64,000 nt of DNA, from positions 12,896,001 to 12,960,000 of the forward strand of contig OZ176052.1 in assembly GCA_964247055.1 (NCBI GenBank). The letters are read 5' to 3'. Below are positions 1 through 13,840 of this stretch, piece after piece. Both the position numbers and the translations under genes were made by a program. The notes below the pieces were generated by a model. The model was not told the DNA's origin and did not search any database. It saw only the letters and a list, made by a program, of their open reading frames with translations. The DNA comes from Paragordius varius (taxonomy: Eukaryota > Nematomorpha). Every line of letters starts with the position of its first letter. The first letter of the stretch is position 1.

Positions 1-1199
1 ACTACATCAAAATATAGAGATAGTTTGACAAACTCTTTCATATCCGATTTTTACAACGATACTTTAAAAATTAATGTATAAAACTAGTCGCATCAATACT
101 CAAGTAAAACTTTGTCCTAAAAAATCGGATATTGGTCACCGGTGAACAAAATTATTTTTTATACATTCTCTTAGTAAGACTACATCAAAATATAGAGATA
201 GTTTGACCTCTTTCATATCCATTTTTACAACGATATTTTAAAAATTAATGTATAAAACTAGTCGCATGAATACTCAAGTAAAACTTTGTCCTGAAAAATC
301 GGATATTGGTCACCGGTGAACAAAATTATTTTTTATACATTCTCTTAGTAAGACTACATCAAAATATAGAGATAGTTTGACCTCTTTCATATTCATTTTT
401 ACAACGATATTTTAAAAATTAATGTATAAAACTAGTCGCATGAATACTCAAGTAAAACTTTGTCCTGAAAAATCGGATATTGGTCACCGGTGAACAAAAT
501 TATTTTTTATACATTCTCTTAGTAAGACTACATCAAAATATAGAGATAGTTTGACCTCTTTCATATCCGATTTTTACAACATACTTTAAAAATTAATGTA
601 TAAAACTAGTCGCATCAATACTCAAGTTAAATTTTGTCCTTAAAAATGGGATATTGGTCACCGGTGAACAAAATTATTTTTTATACATTCTCTTAGTAAG
701 ACTACATCAAAATATAGATAAGTTTGACAAACTCTTTCATATCCGATTTTTACAACGATACTTTAAAAATTAATGTATTAAACTAGTCGCATCAATACTC
801 AAGTAAAACTTTGTCCTAAAAAATCGGATATTGGTCACCGGTGAACAAAATTATTTTTTATACATTCTCTTAGTAAGACTACATCAAAATATAGAGATAG
901 TTTGACCTCTTTCATATCCGATTTTTACAACATACTTTAAAAATTAATGTATAAAACTAGTCGCATCAATACTCAAGTTAAATTTTGTCCTTAAAAATGG
1001 GATATTGGTCACCGGTGAACAAAATTATTTTTTATACATTCTCTTAGTAAGACTACATCAAAATATAGATAAGTTTGACAAACTCTTTCATATCCGATTT
1101 TTACAACGATACTTTAAAAATTAATGTATCAAACTAATCGCATCAATACTCAAGTTAAACTTTGTCCTTAAAAATGGGATATTGGTCACCGGTGAACAA

Positions 1200-2990
1200 A
1201 ACTATTTTTTATACATTCTCTTAGTAGGACTACATCAAAATATAGAGATAGTTTGACCTCTTTCATATCCATTTTTACAACGATATTTTAAAAATTAATG
1301 TATAAAACTAGTCGCATGAATACTCAAGTAAAACTTTGTCCTGAAAAATCGGATATTGGTCACCGGTGAACAAAATTATTTTTTATACATTCTCTTAGTA
1401 AGACTACATCAAAATATAGAGATAGTTTGACCTCTTTCATATCCGATTTTTACAACATACTTTAAAAATTAATGTATAAAACTAGTCGCATCAATACTCA
1501 AGTTAAATTTTGTCCTTAAAAATGGGATATTGGTCACCGGTGAACAAAATTATTTTTTATACATTCTCTTAGTAAGACTACATCAAAATATAGATAAGTT
1601 TGACAAACTCTTTCATATCCGATTTTTACAACGATACTTTAAAAATTAATGTATAAAACTAGTCGCATCAATACTCAAGTTAAATTTTGTCCTTAAAAAT
1701 GGGATATTGGTCACCGGTGAACAAAATTATTTTTTATACATTCTCTTACTAGGACTACATCAAAATATAGAGATAGTTTGGCAAACTCTTTCATATCCGA
1801 TTTTTTCAACGATACTTTAAAAATTAATGTATAAAACTCGCATCAATACTCAAGTTAAACTTTGTCCTTAAAAATCCAATATTGGTCACCGGTGAACAAA
1901 ATTATTTTTTATACATTCTCTTAGTAAGACTACATCAAAATATAGAGATAGTTTGACCTCTTTCATATCCGATTTTTACAACGATACTTTAAAAATTAAT
2001 GTATAAAACTAGTCGCATCAATACTCAAGTAAAACTTTGTCCTAAAAAATCGGATATTGGTCACCGGTGAACAAAATTATTTTTTATACATTCTCTTAGT
2101 AAGACTACATCGAAATATAGAGATAGTTTGACCTCTTTCGTATCCGATTTTTACAACATACTTTAAAAATTAATGTATAAAACTAGTCGCATCAATACTC
2201 AAGTTAAATTTTGTCCTTAAAAATGGGATATTGGTCACCGGTGAACAAAATTATTTTTTATACATTCTCTTAGTAAGACTACATCAAAATATAGAGATAG
2301 TTTAACAAACTCTTTCATATCCGATTTTTACAACGATACTTTAAAAATTAATGTATTAAACTAATCGCATCAATACTCAAGTTAAACATTGTCCTTAAAA
2401 ATCGGATATTGGTCACCGGTGAACAAAATAATTTTTTATACATTCTTTTAGTAAGACTACATCAAAATATAGAGATAGTTTGACAAACTTTTTCATATCC
2501 GATTTTTACAACGATACTTTAAAAATTTATGTATAAAACTAGTCGCATCAATACTCAAGTTAAACTTTGTCCTTAAAAATCGGATATTGGTCACCGGTGA
2601 ACAAAATTATTTTTTATACATTCTCTAAGACTACATCAAAATATAGAAATAGTTTGACAAACTCTTTCATATCCGATTTTTACAACGATACTTTAAAAAT
2701 TAATGTATAAAACTAGTCGCATCAATACTCAAGTTAAATTTTGTCCTTAAAAATGGGATATTGGTCCCCGGTGAACAAAACTATTTTTTATACATTCTCT
2801 TAGTAAGACTACATCAAAATATAGAGATTGTTTGACAAACTCTTTCATATCCGATTTTTACAACGATACTTTAAAAATTAATATATTAAACTAGTCGCAT
2901 CAATACTCAAGTTAAACTTTATCCTTACAAATCAGATATTGGTCACCGGTGAACAAAACTATTTTTTATACATTCTCTTAGTAAGACTAC
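1200..2990. repeat. Higher-order block, 2,104-bp period, copy 1
   Basis: This run of about ten monomers reappears 2,104 bases to the right. Shared rare markers in the same order include the TTAGTAGGAC junction (1,221 and 3,325), TTACTAGGAC (1,747 and 3,851), the short ATAAAACTCGCATC and AATCCAATATT monomer, ACATCGAAATATAG and TTCGTATCC. The period equals 12 slightly short monomers, of which two between the copies differ. Edges were judged by eye. Confidence 0.85.
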
Positions 2991-3303
2991 ATCATAGAGA
3001 TAGTTTGACAAACTCTTTCATATCCGATTTTTACAACGATACTTTAAAAATTAATGTATAAAACTAGTCGCATCAATACTCAAGTAAAACTTTGTCCTAA
3101 AAAATCGGATATTGGTCACCGGTGAACAAAATTATTTTTTATACATTCTCTTAGTAAGACTACATCGAAATATAGAGATAGTTTGACCTCTTTCGTATCC
3201 GATTTTTACAACATACTTTAAAAATTAATGTATAAAACTAGTCGCATCAATACTCAAGTTAAATTTTGTCCTTAAAAATGGGATATTGGTCACCGGTGAA
3301 CAA

Positions 3304-5095
3304 AACTATTTTTTATACATTCTCTTAGTAGGACTACATCAAAATATAGGGATAGTTTGACCTCTTTCATATTCATTTTTACAACGATATTTTAAAAATT
3401 AATGTATAAAACTAGTCGCATGAATACTCAAGTAAAACTTTGTCCTGAAAAATCGGATATTGGTCACCGGTGAACAAAATTATTTTTTATACATTCTCTT
3501 AGTAAGACTACATCAAAATATAGAGATAGTTTGACCTCTTTCATATCCGATTTTTACAACATACTTTAAAAATTAATGTATAAAACTAGTCGCATCAATA
3601 CTCAAGTTAAATTTTGTCCTTAAAAATGGGATATTGGTCACCGGTGAACAAAATTATTTTTTATACATTCTCTTAGTAAGACTACATCAAAATATAGATA
3701 AGTTTGACAAACTCTTTCATATCCGATTTTTACAACGATACTTTAAAAATTAATGTATAAAACTAGTCGCATCAATACTCAAGTTAAATTTTGTCCTTAA
3801 AAATGGGATATTGGTCACCGGTGAACAAAATTATTTTTTATACATTCTCTTACTAGGACTACATCAAAATATAGAGATAGTTTGGCAAACTCTTTCATAT
3901 CCGATTTTTTCAACGATACTTTAAAAATTAATGTATAAAACTCGCATCAATACTCAAGTTAAACTTTGTCCTTAAAAATCCAATATTGGTCACCGGTGAA
4001 CAAAATTATTTTTTATACATTCTCTTAGTAAGACTACATCAAAATATAGAGATAGTTTGACCTCTTTCATATCCGATTTTTACAACGATACTTTAAAAAT
4101 TAATGTATAAAACTAGTCGCATCAATACTCAAGTAAAACTTTGTCCTAAAAAATCGGATATTGGTCACCGGTGAACAAAATTATTTTTTATACATTCTCT
4201 TAGTAAGACTACATCGAAATATAGAGATAGTTTGACCTCTTTCGTATCCGATTTTTACAACATACTTTAAAAATTAATGTATAAAACTAGTCGCATCAAT
4301 ACTCAAGTTAAATTTTGTCCTTAAAAATGGGATATTGGTCACCGGTGAACAAAATTATTTTTTATACATTCTCTTAGTAAGACTACATCAAAATATAGAG
4401 ATAGTTTAACAAACTCTTTCATATCCGATTTTTACAACGATACTTTAAAAATTAATGTATTAAACTAATCGCATCAATACTCAAGTTAAACATTGTCCTT
4501 AAAAATCGGATATTGGTCACCGGTGAACAAAATAATTTTTTATACATTCTTTTAGTAAGACTACATCAAAATATAGAGATAGTTTGACAAACTTTTTCAT
4601 ATCCGATTTTTACAACGATACTTTAAAAATTTATGTATAAAACTAGTCGCATCAATACTCAAGTTAAACTTTGTCCTTAAAAATCGGATATTGGTCACCG
4701 GTGAACAAAATTATTTTTTATACATTCTCTAAGACTACATCAAAATATAGAAATAGTTTGACAAACTCTTTCATATCCGATTTTTACAACGATACTTTAA
4801 AAATTAATGTATAAAACTAGTCGCATCAATACTCAAGTTAAATTTTGTCCTTAAAAATGGGATATTGGTCCCTGGTGAACAAAACTATTTTTTATACATT
4901 CTCTTAGTAAGACTACATCAAAATATAGAGATTGTTTGACAAACTCTTTCATATCCGATTTTTACAATGATACTTTAAAAATTAATATATTAAACTAGTC
5001 GCATCAATACTCAAGTTAAACTTTATCCTTACAAATCAGATATTGGTCACCGGTGAACAAAACTATTTTTTATACATTCTCTTAGTAAGACTACA
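3304..5095. repeat. Higher-order block, 2,104-bp period, copy 2
   Basis: This is the second copy of the block at about 1,200-2,990. It has only scattered differences, for example ATATAGGGATAG near 3,347, GTCCCTGG near 4,870 where copy 1 has GTCCCCGG, and ACAATGATAC near 4,966. The near identity contrasts with visibly more divergent neighbouring monomers, so the duplication is recent relative to monomer divergence. Confidence 0.85.
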
Positions 5096-5639
5096 TCAAA
5101 ATATAGAGATAGTTTGACAAACTCTTTCATATCCGATTTTTACAACGATACTTTAAAAATTAATGTATAAAACTAGTCGCATCAATACTCAAGTTAAATT
5201 TTGTTCTTAAAAATGGGATATTGGTCACCGGTGAACAAAACTATTTTTTATACATTCTCTTAGTAAGATTACATCAAAATATAGAGATAGTTTGACCTCT
5301 TTCATATCCGATTTTTACAACGATACTTTAAAAATTAATGTATAAAACTAGTCGCATCAATACTCAAGTAAAACTTTGTCCTAAAAAATCGGATATTGGT
5401 CACCGGTGAACAAAATTATTTTTTATACATTCTCTTAGTAAGACTACATCAAAATATAGAGATAGTTTGACCTCTTTCATATCCGATTTTTACAACATAC
5501 TTTAAAAAATTAATGTATAAAACTAGTCGCATCAATACTCATGTTAAATTTTGTCCTTAAAAATAAGATATTGGTCACCGGTGAACAAAATTATTTTTTA
5601 TACATTCTCTTAGTACGACTACATCAAAATATAGAGATA

Positions 5640-6610
5640 GTTTGACAAACTTTCATATCCGATTTTTACAACGATACTTTAAAAATTAATGTATTAAACT
5701 AGTCGCATCAATACTCAAGTTAAACTTTGTCCTTAAAAATCGGATATTGGTCACCGGTGAACAAAATTATTTTTTATACATTCTCTTAGCAAGACTACAT
5801 CAAAATATAGAGATAGTTTGACAAACTCTTTCATATCCGATTTTTACAACGATACTTTAAAAATTAATGTATAAAACTAGTCGCATCAATACTCAAGTTA
5901 AACTTTGTCCTTAAAAATCGAATATTGGTCACCGGTGATCTAAATTATTTTTTATACATTCTCTTAGTAAGACTACATCAAAATATAGAAATAGTTTGAC
6001 AAACTCTTTCATATCCGATTTTTACAACGATACTTTAAAAATTAATGTAAACTAGTCGCATCAATACTCAAGCTAAACATTGTCCTTAAAAATCGGATAT
6101 TGGTCACCGGTGAACCTATTTTTTATACATTCTTTTAGTAAGACTACATCAAAATATAGAGATAGTTTGACCTCTTTCATATCCGATTTTTAGAACGATA
6201 CTTCAAAAATTAATGTATAAAACTAGTCGCATCAATACTCAAGTAAAACTTTGTCCTAAAAAATCGGATATTGGTCACCGGTGAACAAAATTATTTTTTA
6301 TACATTCTCTTAGTAAGACTACATCAAAATATAGAAATAGTTTGACAAACTCTTTCATATCCGATTTTTACAACGATACTTTAAAAATTAATGTATTAAA
6401 CTAGTCGCATCAATACTCAAGCTAAACATTGTCCTTAAAAATCGGATATTGGTCACCGGTGAACAAAACTATTTTTTATACATTCTCTTAGTAAGACTAC
6501 ATCAAAATATAGAGATAGTTTGACCTCTTTCATATCCGATTTCGATACTTCAAAAATTAATGTATTAAACTAGTCGCATCAATACTCAAGCTAAACATTG
6601 TCCTTAAAAA
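5640..6610. repeat. Block repeated 2,632 bp downstream, copy 1
   Basis: About five and a half monomers. Markers shared at a constant offset of 2,632 are the GATCTAAATT junction (5,937 and 8,569), GTAAACTAGTCG, CGGTGAACCTATT (CCTATT at 6,115 and 8,747) and the short ATCCGATTTCGATACTTC monomer at about 6,540 and 9,170. The offset corresponds to about 15 monomers of reduced length. Confidence 0.85.
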
Positions 6611-6874
6611 TCGGATATTGGTCACCGGTGAACCTATTTTATATACATTCTCTTAGTAAGACTACATCAAAATATAGAGATAGTTTGACCTCTTTCATAT
6701 CCGATTTTTAGAACGATACTTCAAAAATTAATGTATAAAACTAGTCGCATCAATACTCAAGTAAAACTTTGTCCTAAAAAATCGGATATTGGTCCCCGGT
6801 GAACAAAATAATTTTTTATACATTCTCTTAGTAAGACTACATCAAAATATAGAGATAGTTTGACAAACTCTTTC

Positions 6875-7570
6875 ATATCCGATTTTTACAACGATACTTT
6901 AAAAATTAATGTATTAAACTAGTCGCATCAATACTCAAGTTAAACTTTATCCTTAAAAATCAGATATTGGTCACCGGTGAACAAAACTATTTTTTATACA
7001 TTCTCTTAGTAAGACTACATCAAAATATAGAGATAGTTTGACAAACTATTTCATATCCGATTTTTACAACGATACTTTAAAAATTAATGTATTAAACTAG
7101 TCGCATCAATACTCAAGTTAAACTTTGTCCTTAAAAATCGGATATTGGTCACCGGTGAACAAAATTATTTTATATACATTCTCTTAGTAAGACTACATCA
7201 AAATATAGAGATAGTTTGGCAAACTCTTTCATATCCGATTTTTACAACGATACTTTAAAAATTAATGTATAAAACTAGTCGCATCAATACTCAAGTTAAA
7301 TTTTGTCCTTAAAAATGGGATATTGGTCACCGGTGAACAAAACTATTTTTTATACATTCTCTTAGTAAGACTACATCAAAATATAGAGATAGTTTGAACT
7401 CTTTCATATCCGATTTTTACAACGATACTTAAAATTAATGTATAAAACTAGTCGCATCAATACTCAAGTTAAACTTTGTCCTTAAAAATCGGATATTGGT
7501 CACCGGTGAACAAAATTATTTTTTATACATTCTCTTAGTAAGACTACATCAAAATATAGAAATAGTTTGA
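6875..7570. repeat. Four-monomer block, 705-bp tandem, copy 1
   Basis: Four monomers repeated directly at +705. Shared markers are AAACTTTATCC with ATCAGATATT (6,943), CAAACTATTTCAT (7,046 and 7,751), ATTATTTTATATAC, TTTGGCAAAC with ATGGGAT, and TTTGAACTC. Copy 1 has two fewer bases in an A/T run near 7,430. Confidence 0.85.
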
Positions 7571-7579
7571 CAAACTTTC

Positions 7580-8278
7580 ATATCCGATTTTTACAACGAT
7601 ACTTTAAAAATTAATGTATTAAACTAGTCGCATCAATACTCAAGTTAAACTTTATCCTTAAAAATCAGATATTGGTCACCGGTGAACAAAACTATTTTTT
7701 ATACATTCTCTTAGTAAGACTACATCAAAATATAGAGATAGTTTGACAAACTATTTCATATCCGATTTTTACAACGATACTTTAAAAATTAATGTATTAA
7801 ACTAGTCGCATCAATACTCAAGTTAAACTTTGTCCTTAAAAATCGGATATTGGTCACCGGTGAACAAAATTATTTTATATACATTCTCTTAGTAAGACTA
7901 CATCAAAATATAGAGATAGTTTGGCAAACTCTTTCATATCCGATTTTTACAACGATACTTTAAAAATTAATGTATAAAACTAGTCGCATCAATACTCAAG
8001 TTAAATTTTGTCCTTAAAAATGGGATATTGGTCACCGGTGAACAAAACTATTTTTTATACATTCTCTTAGTAAGACTACATCAAAATATAGAGATAGTTT
8101 GAACTCTTTCATATCCGATTTTTACAACGATACTTTAAAAATTAATGTATAAAACTAGTCGCATCAATACTCAAGTTAAACTTTGTCCTTAAAAATCGGA
8201 TATTGGTCACCGGTGAACAAAATTATTTTTTATACATTCTCTTAGTAAGACTACATCAAAATATAGAAATAGTTTGAC
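7580..8278. repeat. Four-monomer block, 705-bp tandem, copy 2
   Basis: Second member of the tandem pair. It directly abuts copy 1, as expected from one unequal exchange four monomers out of register. Its right edge runs into the second copy of the 2,632-bp repeat, so this tandem lies between the two halves of that repeat and may be a later insertion by expansion. Confidence 0.85.
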
Positions 8279-8945
8279 AAACTTTCATATCCGATTTTTA
8301 CAACGATACTTTAAAAATTAATGTATTAAACTAGTCGCATCAATACTCAAGTTAAACTTTGTCCTTAAAAATCGGATATTGGTCACCGGTGAACAAAATT
8401 ATTTTTTATACATTCTCTTAGCAAGACTACATCAAAATATAGAGATAGTTTGACAAACTCTTTCATATCCGATTTTTACAACGATACTTTAAAAATTAAT
8501 GTATAAAACTAGTCGCATCAATACTCAAGTTAAACTTTGTCCTTAAAAATCGAATATTGGTCACCGGTGATCTAAATTATTTTTTATACATTCTCTTAGT
8601 AAGACTACATCAAAATATAGAAATAGTTTGACAAACTCTTTCATATCCGATTTTTACAACGATACTTTAAAAATTAATGTAAACTAGTCGCATCAATACT
8701 CAAGCTAAACATTGTCCTTAAAAATCGGATATTGGTCACCGGTGAACCTATTTTTTATACATTCTCTTAGTAAGACTACATCAAAATATAGAGATAGTTT
8801 GACCTCTTTCATATCCGATTTTTAGAACGATACTTCAAAAATTAATGTATAAAACTAGTCGCATCAATACTCAAGTAAAACTTTGTCCTAAAAAATCGGA
8901 TATTGGTCACCGGTGAACAAAATTATTTTTTATACATTCTCTTAG
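8105..8945. repeat. Block with a distant copy at +18,205
   Basis: About 840 bases recur at 26,310-27,150. Three markers keep exactly the same offset: CAAACTTTCAT (ACTTT at 8,281 and 26,486), GATCTAAATT (8,569 and 26,774) and the AACCTATT deletion (ACCTATT at 8,746 and 26,951). Only a few substitutions were noticed, such as CCGGGGAAC and TAGTCACATC in the distant copy. Confidence 0.8.
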
Positions 8946-9235
8946 TAAGACTACATCAAAATATAGAAATAGTTTGACAAACTCTTTCATATCCGATTTT
9001 TACAACGATACTTTAAAAATTAATGTATTAAACTAGTCGCATCAATACTCAAGCTAAACATTGTCCTTAAAAATCGGATATTGGTCACCGGTGAACAAAA
9101 CTATTTTTTATACATTCTCTTAGTAAGACTACATCAAAATATAGAGATAGTTTGACCTCTTTCATATCCGATTTCGATACTTCAAAAATTAATGTATTAA
9201 ACTAGTCGCATCAATACTCAAGCTAAACTTTGTCC
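8272..9235. repeat. Block repeated from 5,640-6,610, copy 2
   Basis: Copy of 5,640-6,610 at +2,632. It keeps GATCTAAATT, GTAAACTAG, the AACCTATT monomer and the short TTTCGATACTTC monomer in order. Its last part reads CTAAACTTTG where copy 1 reads CTAAACATTG, which marks the right edge. Confidence 0.85.
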
Positions 9236-9860
9236 TTAAAAATCGGATATTGGTCACCGGTAAACAAAATTAATTTTTATACATTCTCTTAGTAAGACTA
9301 CATCCAAATATAAAGATAGTTTGACAAACTCTTTCATATTCGATTTTTACAACGATACTTTAAAATTTAATGTGTTAAACTAGTCGCATCAATACTCAAG
9401 CTAAACATTGTCCTTAAAAATCGGATATTGGTCACCGGTGAACAAAACTATTTTTTATACATTCTCTTAGTAAGACTACATCAAAATATAGAGATAGTTT
9501 GACAAACTCTTTCATATCCGATTTTTACAACGATACTTTAAAAATTAATGTATTAAACTAGTCGCATCAATACTCAAGCTAAACATTGTCCTTAAAAATC
9601 GGATATTGGTCACCGGTGAACAAAACTATTTTTTATACATTCTCTTAGTAAGACTACATCAAAATATAGAGATAGTTTGACCTCTTTCATATCCGATTTT
9701 TAGAACGATACTTCAAAAATTAATGTATAAAACTAGTCGCATCAATACTCAAGTAAAACTTTGTCCTAAAAAATCGGATATTGGTCACCGGTGAACAAAA
9801 CTATTTTTTATACATTCTCATAGTAAGACTACATCAAAATATAGAGATAGTTTGACAAAC
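9180..9860. repeat. Block with a distant copy at +18,738
   Basis: About 680 bases match 27,918-28,598. The anchors CATCCAAATATAAAGATAG (9,301 and 28,039), the GACCTC monomer (9,681 and 28,419) and the rare ATTCTCATAG junction (9,814 and 28,552) all give 18,738. This offset exceeds that of the preceding distant pair by 533 bases, almost exactly three monomers. Confidence 0.8.
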
Positions 9861-10429
9861 TCTTTCATATCCGATTTTTACAACGATACTTTAAAAATTA
9901 TGGTATTAAACTAGTCGCATCAATACTCAAGTTAAACTTTGTCCTTAAAATCGGATATTGGTCACCGGTGAACAAAATTATTTTTTATACATTCTCTTAG
10001 CAAGACTACATCAAAATATAGAGATAGTTTGACAAACTCTTTCATATCCGATTTTTACAACGATACTTTAAAAATTAATGTATAAAACTAGTCGCATCAA
10101 TACTCAAGTTAAACTTTGTCCTTAAAAATCGGATATTGGTCACGGGTGAACAAAATTATTTTTTATACATTCTCTTAGTAAGACTACATCAAAATATAGA
10201 AATAGTTTGAGAAACTCTTTCATATCCGATTTTTACAACGATGCTTTAAAAATTAATGTATTAAACTAGTCGCATCAATACTCAAGTTAAACTTTGTCCT
10301 TAAAAATCGGATATTGGTCACCGGTGAACAAAATTAATTTTTATACATTCTCTTAGTAAGACTACATCCAAATATAGAGATAGTTTGACAAACTCTTTCA
10401 TATTCGATTTTTACAACGATATTTTAAAA

Positions 10430-10880
10430 ATTATGGTATTAAACCAGTCGCATCAATACTCAAGTTAAACTTTGTCCTAAAAAATCGGATATTGGTCACC
10501 GGTGAACAAAATTATTTTTTATACATTCTCTTAGTAAGACTACATCAAAATATAGAAATAGTTTGACAAACTCTTTCATATCCGATTTTTACAACGATAC
10601 TTTAAAAATTAATGTATTAAACTAGTCGCATCAATACTCAAGTTAAACTTTGTCCTTAAAAATCGGATATTGGTCACCGGTGAACAAAATTATTTTTTAT
10701 ACATTCTCTTAGCAAGACTACATCAAAATATAGAGATAGTTTGACAAACTCTTTCATATCCGATTTTTACAACGATACTTTAAAAATTAATGTATAAAAC
10801 TAGTCCCATCAATACTCAAGTTAAACTTTGTCCTTAAAAATCGGATATTGGTCACCGGTGAACAAAATTATTTTTTATAC
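10430..10880. repeat. Block repeated at +2,502, copy 1
   Basis: Begins with ATTATGGTATTAAACCAGTC (AAACCAG at 10,441 and 12,943) and a GTCCTAAAAAATCGG monomer, then an AGAAATAG monomer and an AGCAAGAC monomer. The following stretch, about 10,880-11,160, matches 13,560-13,840 at +2,680 (marker CGATGCTTTA at 10,951 and 13,631). The right copy has therefore gained exactly one 178-bp monomer. Confidence 0.8.
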
Positions 10881-11199
10881 ATTCTCTTAGTAAGACTACA
10901 TCAAAATATAGAAATAGTTTGACAAACTCTTTCATTTCCGATTTTTACAACGATGCTTTAAAAATTAATGTATTAAACTAGTCGCATCAATACTCAAGTT
11001 AAACTTTGTCCTTAAAAATCGGATATTGGTCACCGGTGAACAAAATTAATTTTTATACATTCTCTTAGTAAGACTACATCCAAATAAAGAGATAGTTTGA
11101 CAAACTCTTTCATATTCGATTTTTACAACGATACTTTAAAAATTAATGTATAAAACTAGTCGCATCAATACTCAAGTTAAATTTTCTCCTTAAAAATGG

Positions 11200-11917
11200 G
11201 ATATTGGTCACCGGTGAACAAAATTATTTTTTATACATTCTCTTAGTAAGACTACATCAAAATATAGAGATAGTTTGACAAACTCTTTCATATCCGATTT
11301 TTACAACGATACTTTAAAAATTAATGTATTAAACTAATCGCATCAATACTCAAGTTTAACTTTGTCCTTAAAAATCGGATATTGGTCACCGGTGAACAAA
11401 ATTATTTTTTATACATTCTCTTAGTAAGACTACATGAAAATATAGAGATAGTTTGCCAAATTCATTCATATCCGATTTTTACAACGATACTTTAAAAATT
11501 ATTAAAACTAGTCGCATCAATACTCAAGTTAAACTTTGTCCTTAAAAATCGAATATACCGGTGAACAAAATTATTTTTTATACATTCTCTTAGTAGGACT
11601 ACATCAAAATATAGAGATAGTTTGACAAACTCTTTCATATCCGATTTTTACAACGATACTATAAAAATTAATGTATAAAACTAGTCGTATCAATAAATCG
11701 CATCAATACTCAAGTTAAACTTTGTCCTTAAAAATCGAATATTGGTCACCGGTGAACAAAATTATTTTTTATACATTCTCTTACTAGGACTACATCAAAA
11801 TATAGAGATAGTTTGGCAAACTCTTTCATATCCGATTTTTTCAACGATACTTTAAAAATTAATGTATAAAAACTAGTCGCATCAATACTCAAGTTAAACT
11901 TTGTCCTTAAAAATCGG
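11200..11917. repeat. 717-bp tandem block, copy 1
   Basis: Four monomers repeated at +717: one with AAACTAATCG (11,333 and 12,050), one short ATTATTAAAAC / ATATACCGG monomer, one with the 13-bp GTATCAATAAATC insertion and one of the TACTAGGAC type. The same monomer order is met again at about 14,100-14,610. Confidence 0.85.
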
Positions 11918-12757
11918 ATATTGGTCACCGGTCAACAAAATTATTTTTTATACATTCTCTTAGTAAGACTACATCAAAATATAGAGATAGTTTGACAAAC
12001 TCTTTCATATCCGATTTTTACAACGATACTTTAAAAATTAATGTATTAAACTAATCGCATCAATACTCAAGTTAAACTTTGTCCTTAAAAATCGGATATT
12101 GGTCACCGGTGAACAAAATTATTTTTTATACATTCTCTTAGTAAGACTACATGAAAATATAGAGATAGTTTGCCAAATTCATTCATATCCGATTTTTACA
12201 ACGATACTTTAAAAATCATTAAAACTAGTCGCATCAATACTCAAGTTAAACTTTGTCCTTAAAAATCGAATATACCGGTGAACAAAATTATTTTTTATAC
12301 ATTCTCTTAGTAGGACTACATCAAAATATAGAGATAGTTTGACAAACTCTTTTATATCCGATTTTTACAACGATACTATAAAAATTAATGTATAAAACTA
12401 GTTGTATCAATAAATCGCATCAATACTCAAGTTAAACTTTGTCCTTAAAAATCGGATATTGGTCACCGGTGAACAAAATTATTTTTTATACATTCTCTTA
12501 CTAGGACTACATCAAAATATAGAGATAGTTTGGCAAACTCTTTCATATCCGATTTTTTCAACGATACTTTAAAAATTAATGTATAAAAACTAGTCGCATC
12601 AATACTCAAGTTAAACTTTGTCCTTAAAAATCGGATATTGGTCACCGGTGAACAAAATTATTTTTTATACATTCTCTTAGTAAGACTACATCAAAATATA
12701 GAGATAGTTTGACAAACTCTTTCATATCCGATTTTTACAACGATACTTTAAAAATTA
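11918..12757. repeat. 717-bp tandem block, copy 2
   Basis: Directly follows copy 1 with the same four monomer types plus a little of the next. Small differences include AAATCATTAAAAC near 12,212 and TTTTATATCC near 12,351. A third partial copy starts near 14,100, 1,959 bases beyond this one at the TACTAGGAC monomer. Confidence 0.85.
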
Positions 12758-12931
12758 ATGTATAAAACTAGTCGCATCAATACTCAAGTTAAATTTTCTC
12801 CTTAAAAATGGGATATTGGTCACCGGTGAACAAAATTATTTTTTATACATTCTCTTAGTAAGACTACATCAAAATATAGAGATAGTTTGGCAAACTCTTT
12901 CATATCCGATTTTTTCAACGATACTTTAAAA

Positions 12932-13840
12932 ATTATGGTATTAAACCAGTCGCATCAATACTCAAGTTAAACTTTGTCCTAAAAAATCGGATATTGGTCA
13001 CCGGTGAACAAAATTATTTTTTATACATTCTCTTAGTAAGACTACATCAAAATATAGAAATAGTTTGACAAACTCTTTCATATCCGATTTTTACAACGAT
13101 ACTTTAAAAATTAATGTATTAAACTAGTCGCATCAATACTCAAGTTAAACTTTGTCCTTAAAAATCGGATATTGGTCACCGGTGAACAAAATTATTTTTT
13201 ATACATTCTCTTAGCAAGACTACATCAAAATATAGAGATAGTTTGACAAACTCTTTCATATCCGATTTTTACAACGATACTTTAAAAATTAATGTATAAA
13301 ACTAGTCGCATCAATACTCAAGTTAAACTTTGTCCTTAAAAATCGGATATTGGTCACCGGTGAACAAAATTATTTTTTATACATTCTCTTAGCAAGACTA
13401 CATCAAAATATAGAGATAGTTTGACAAACTCTTTCATATCCGATTTTTACAACGATACTTTAAAAATTAATGTATAAAACTAGTCGCATCAATACTCAAG
13501 TTAAACTTTGTCCTTAAAAATCGGATATTGGTCACCGGTGAACAAAATTATTTTTTATACATTCTCTTAGTAAGACTACATCAAAATATAGAAATAGTTT
13601 GACAAACTCTTTCATATCCGATTTTTACAACGATGCTTTAAAAATTAATGTATTAAACTAGTCGCATCAATACTCAAGTTAAACTTTGTCCTTAAAAATC
13701 GGATATTGGTCACCGGTGAACAAAATTAATTTTTATACATTCTCTTAGTAAGACTACATCCAAATATAGAGATAGTTTGACAAACTCTTTCATATTCGAT
13801 TTTTACAACGATACTTTAAAAATTAATGTATAAAACTAGT
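12932..13840. repeat. Copy of 10,430-11,160 with one extra monomer
   Basis: Matches 10,430-10,880 at +2,502 and then 10,880-11,160 at +2,680. The 178-bp jump is an extra AGCAAGAC monomer: two nearly identical ones stand side by side at about 13,210-13,560. This is a clear single-monomer gain inside a duplicated block. Confidence 0.8.

Larger units (their letters stand above)
1..5600. repeat. Array zone 1: GACCTC / ATGGGAT monomer types
   Basis: Monomers here often have the deletion that turns GACAAACTC into GACCTC, loss of CG in ACAACGATAC giving ACAACATAC, and AAAATGGGAT in place of AAAATCGGAT. The GCATGAATAC monomer is seen only here (near 265, 439, 1,315 and 3,420). Short-range tandem copies occur: two GCATGAATAC monomers 174 bp apart at about 181-530, and a two-monomer unit repeated at 351 bp at about 530-1,230. 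No gene or other feature is present. Confidence 0.7.
5600..11200. repeat. Array zone 2: CTAAACATTG / GATCTAAATT / AGAACGATACTTC types
   Basis: Marker variants are AAGCTAAACATTG, CGGTGATCTAAATT (the palindrome keeps its TCACCGGTGA core but is followed by TCT), TTTTTAGAACGATACTTC, GAACCTATT (a short monomer), TTAATTTTTATAC with CATCCAAATATAG, and ATTATGGTATTAAAC. These types return at 20,000-28,800. No gene or foreign insertion is present. Confidence 0.7.

Noticed and set aside
11746-11928. 60-codon minus-strand open reading frame, with near-identical ones at 12,463, 14,422, 14,779, 15,317, 15,674, 16,368, 18,459, 29,234 and 30,468
   Set aside because: Each is the same stretch of one satellite monomer that lacks stops because of particular one-base indels (an extra A in GTATAAAAAC). 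They begin in the TCACCGGTGA palindrome and end at the same point of the next monomer, are near-identical at DNA level because of array homogenisation, have no ribosome or promoter context, and show no conservation of the frame in neighbouring monomers.
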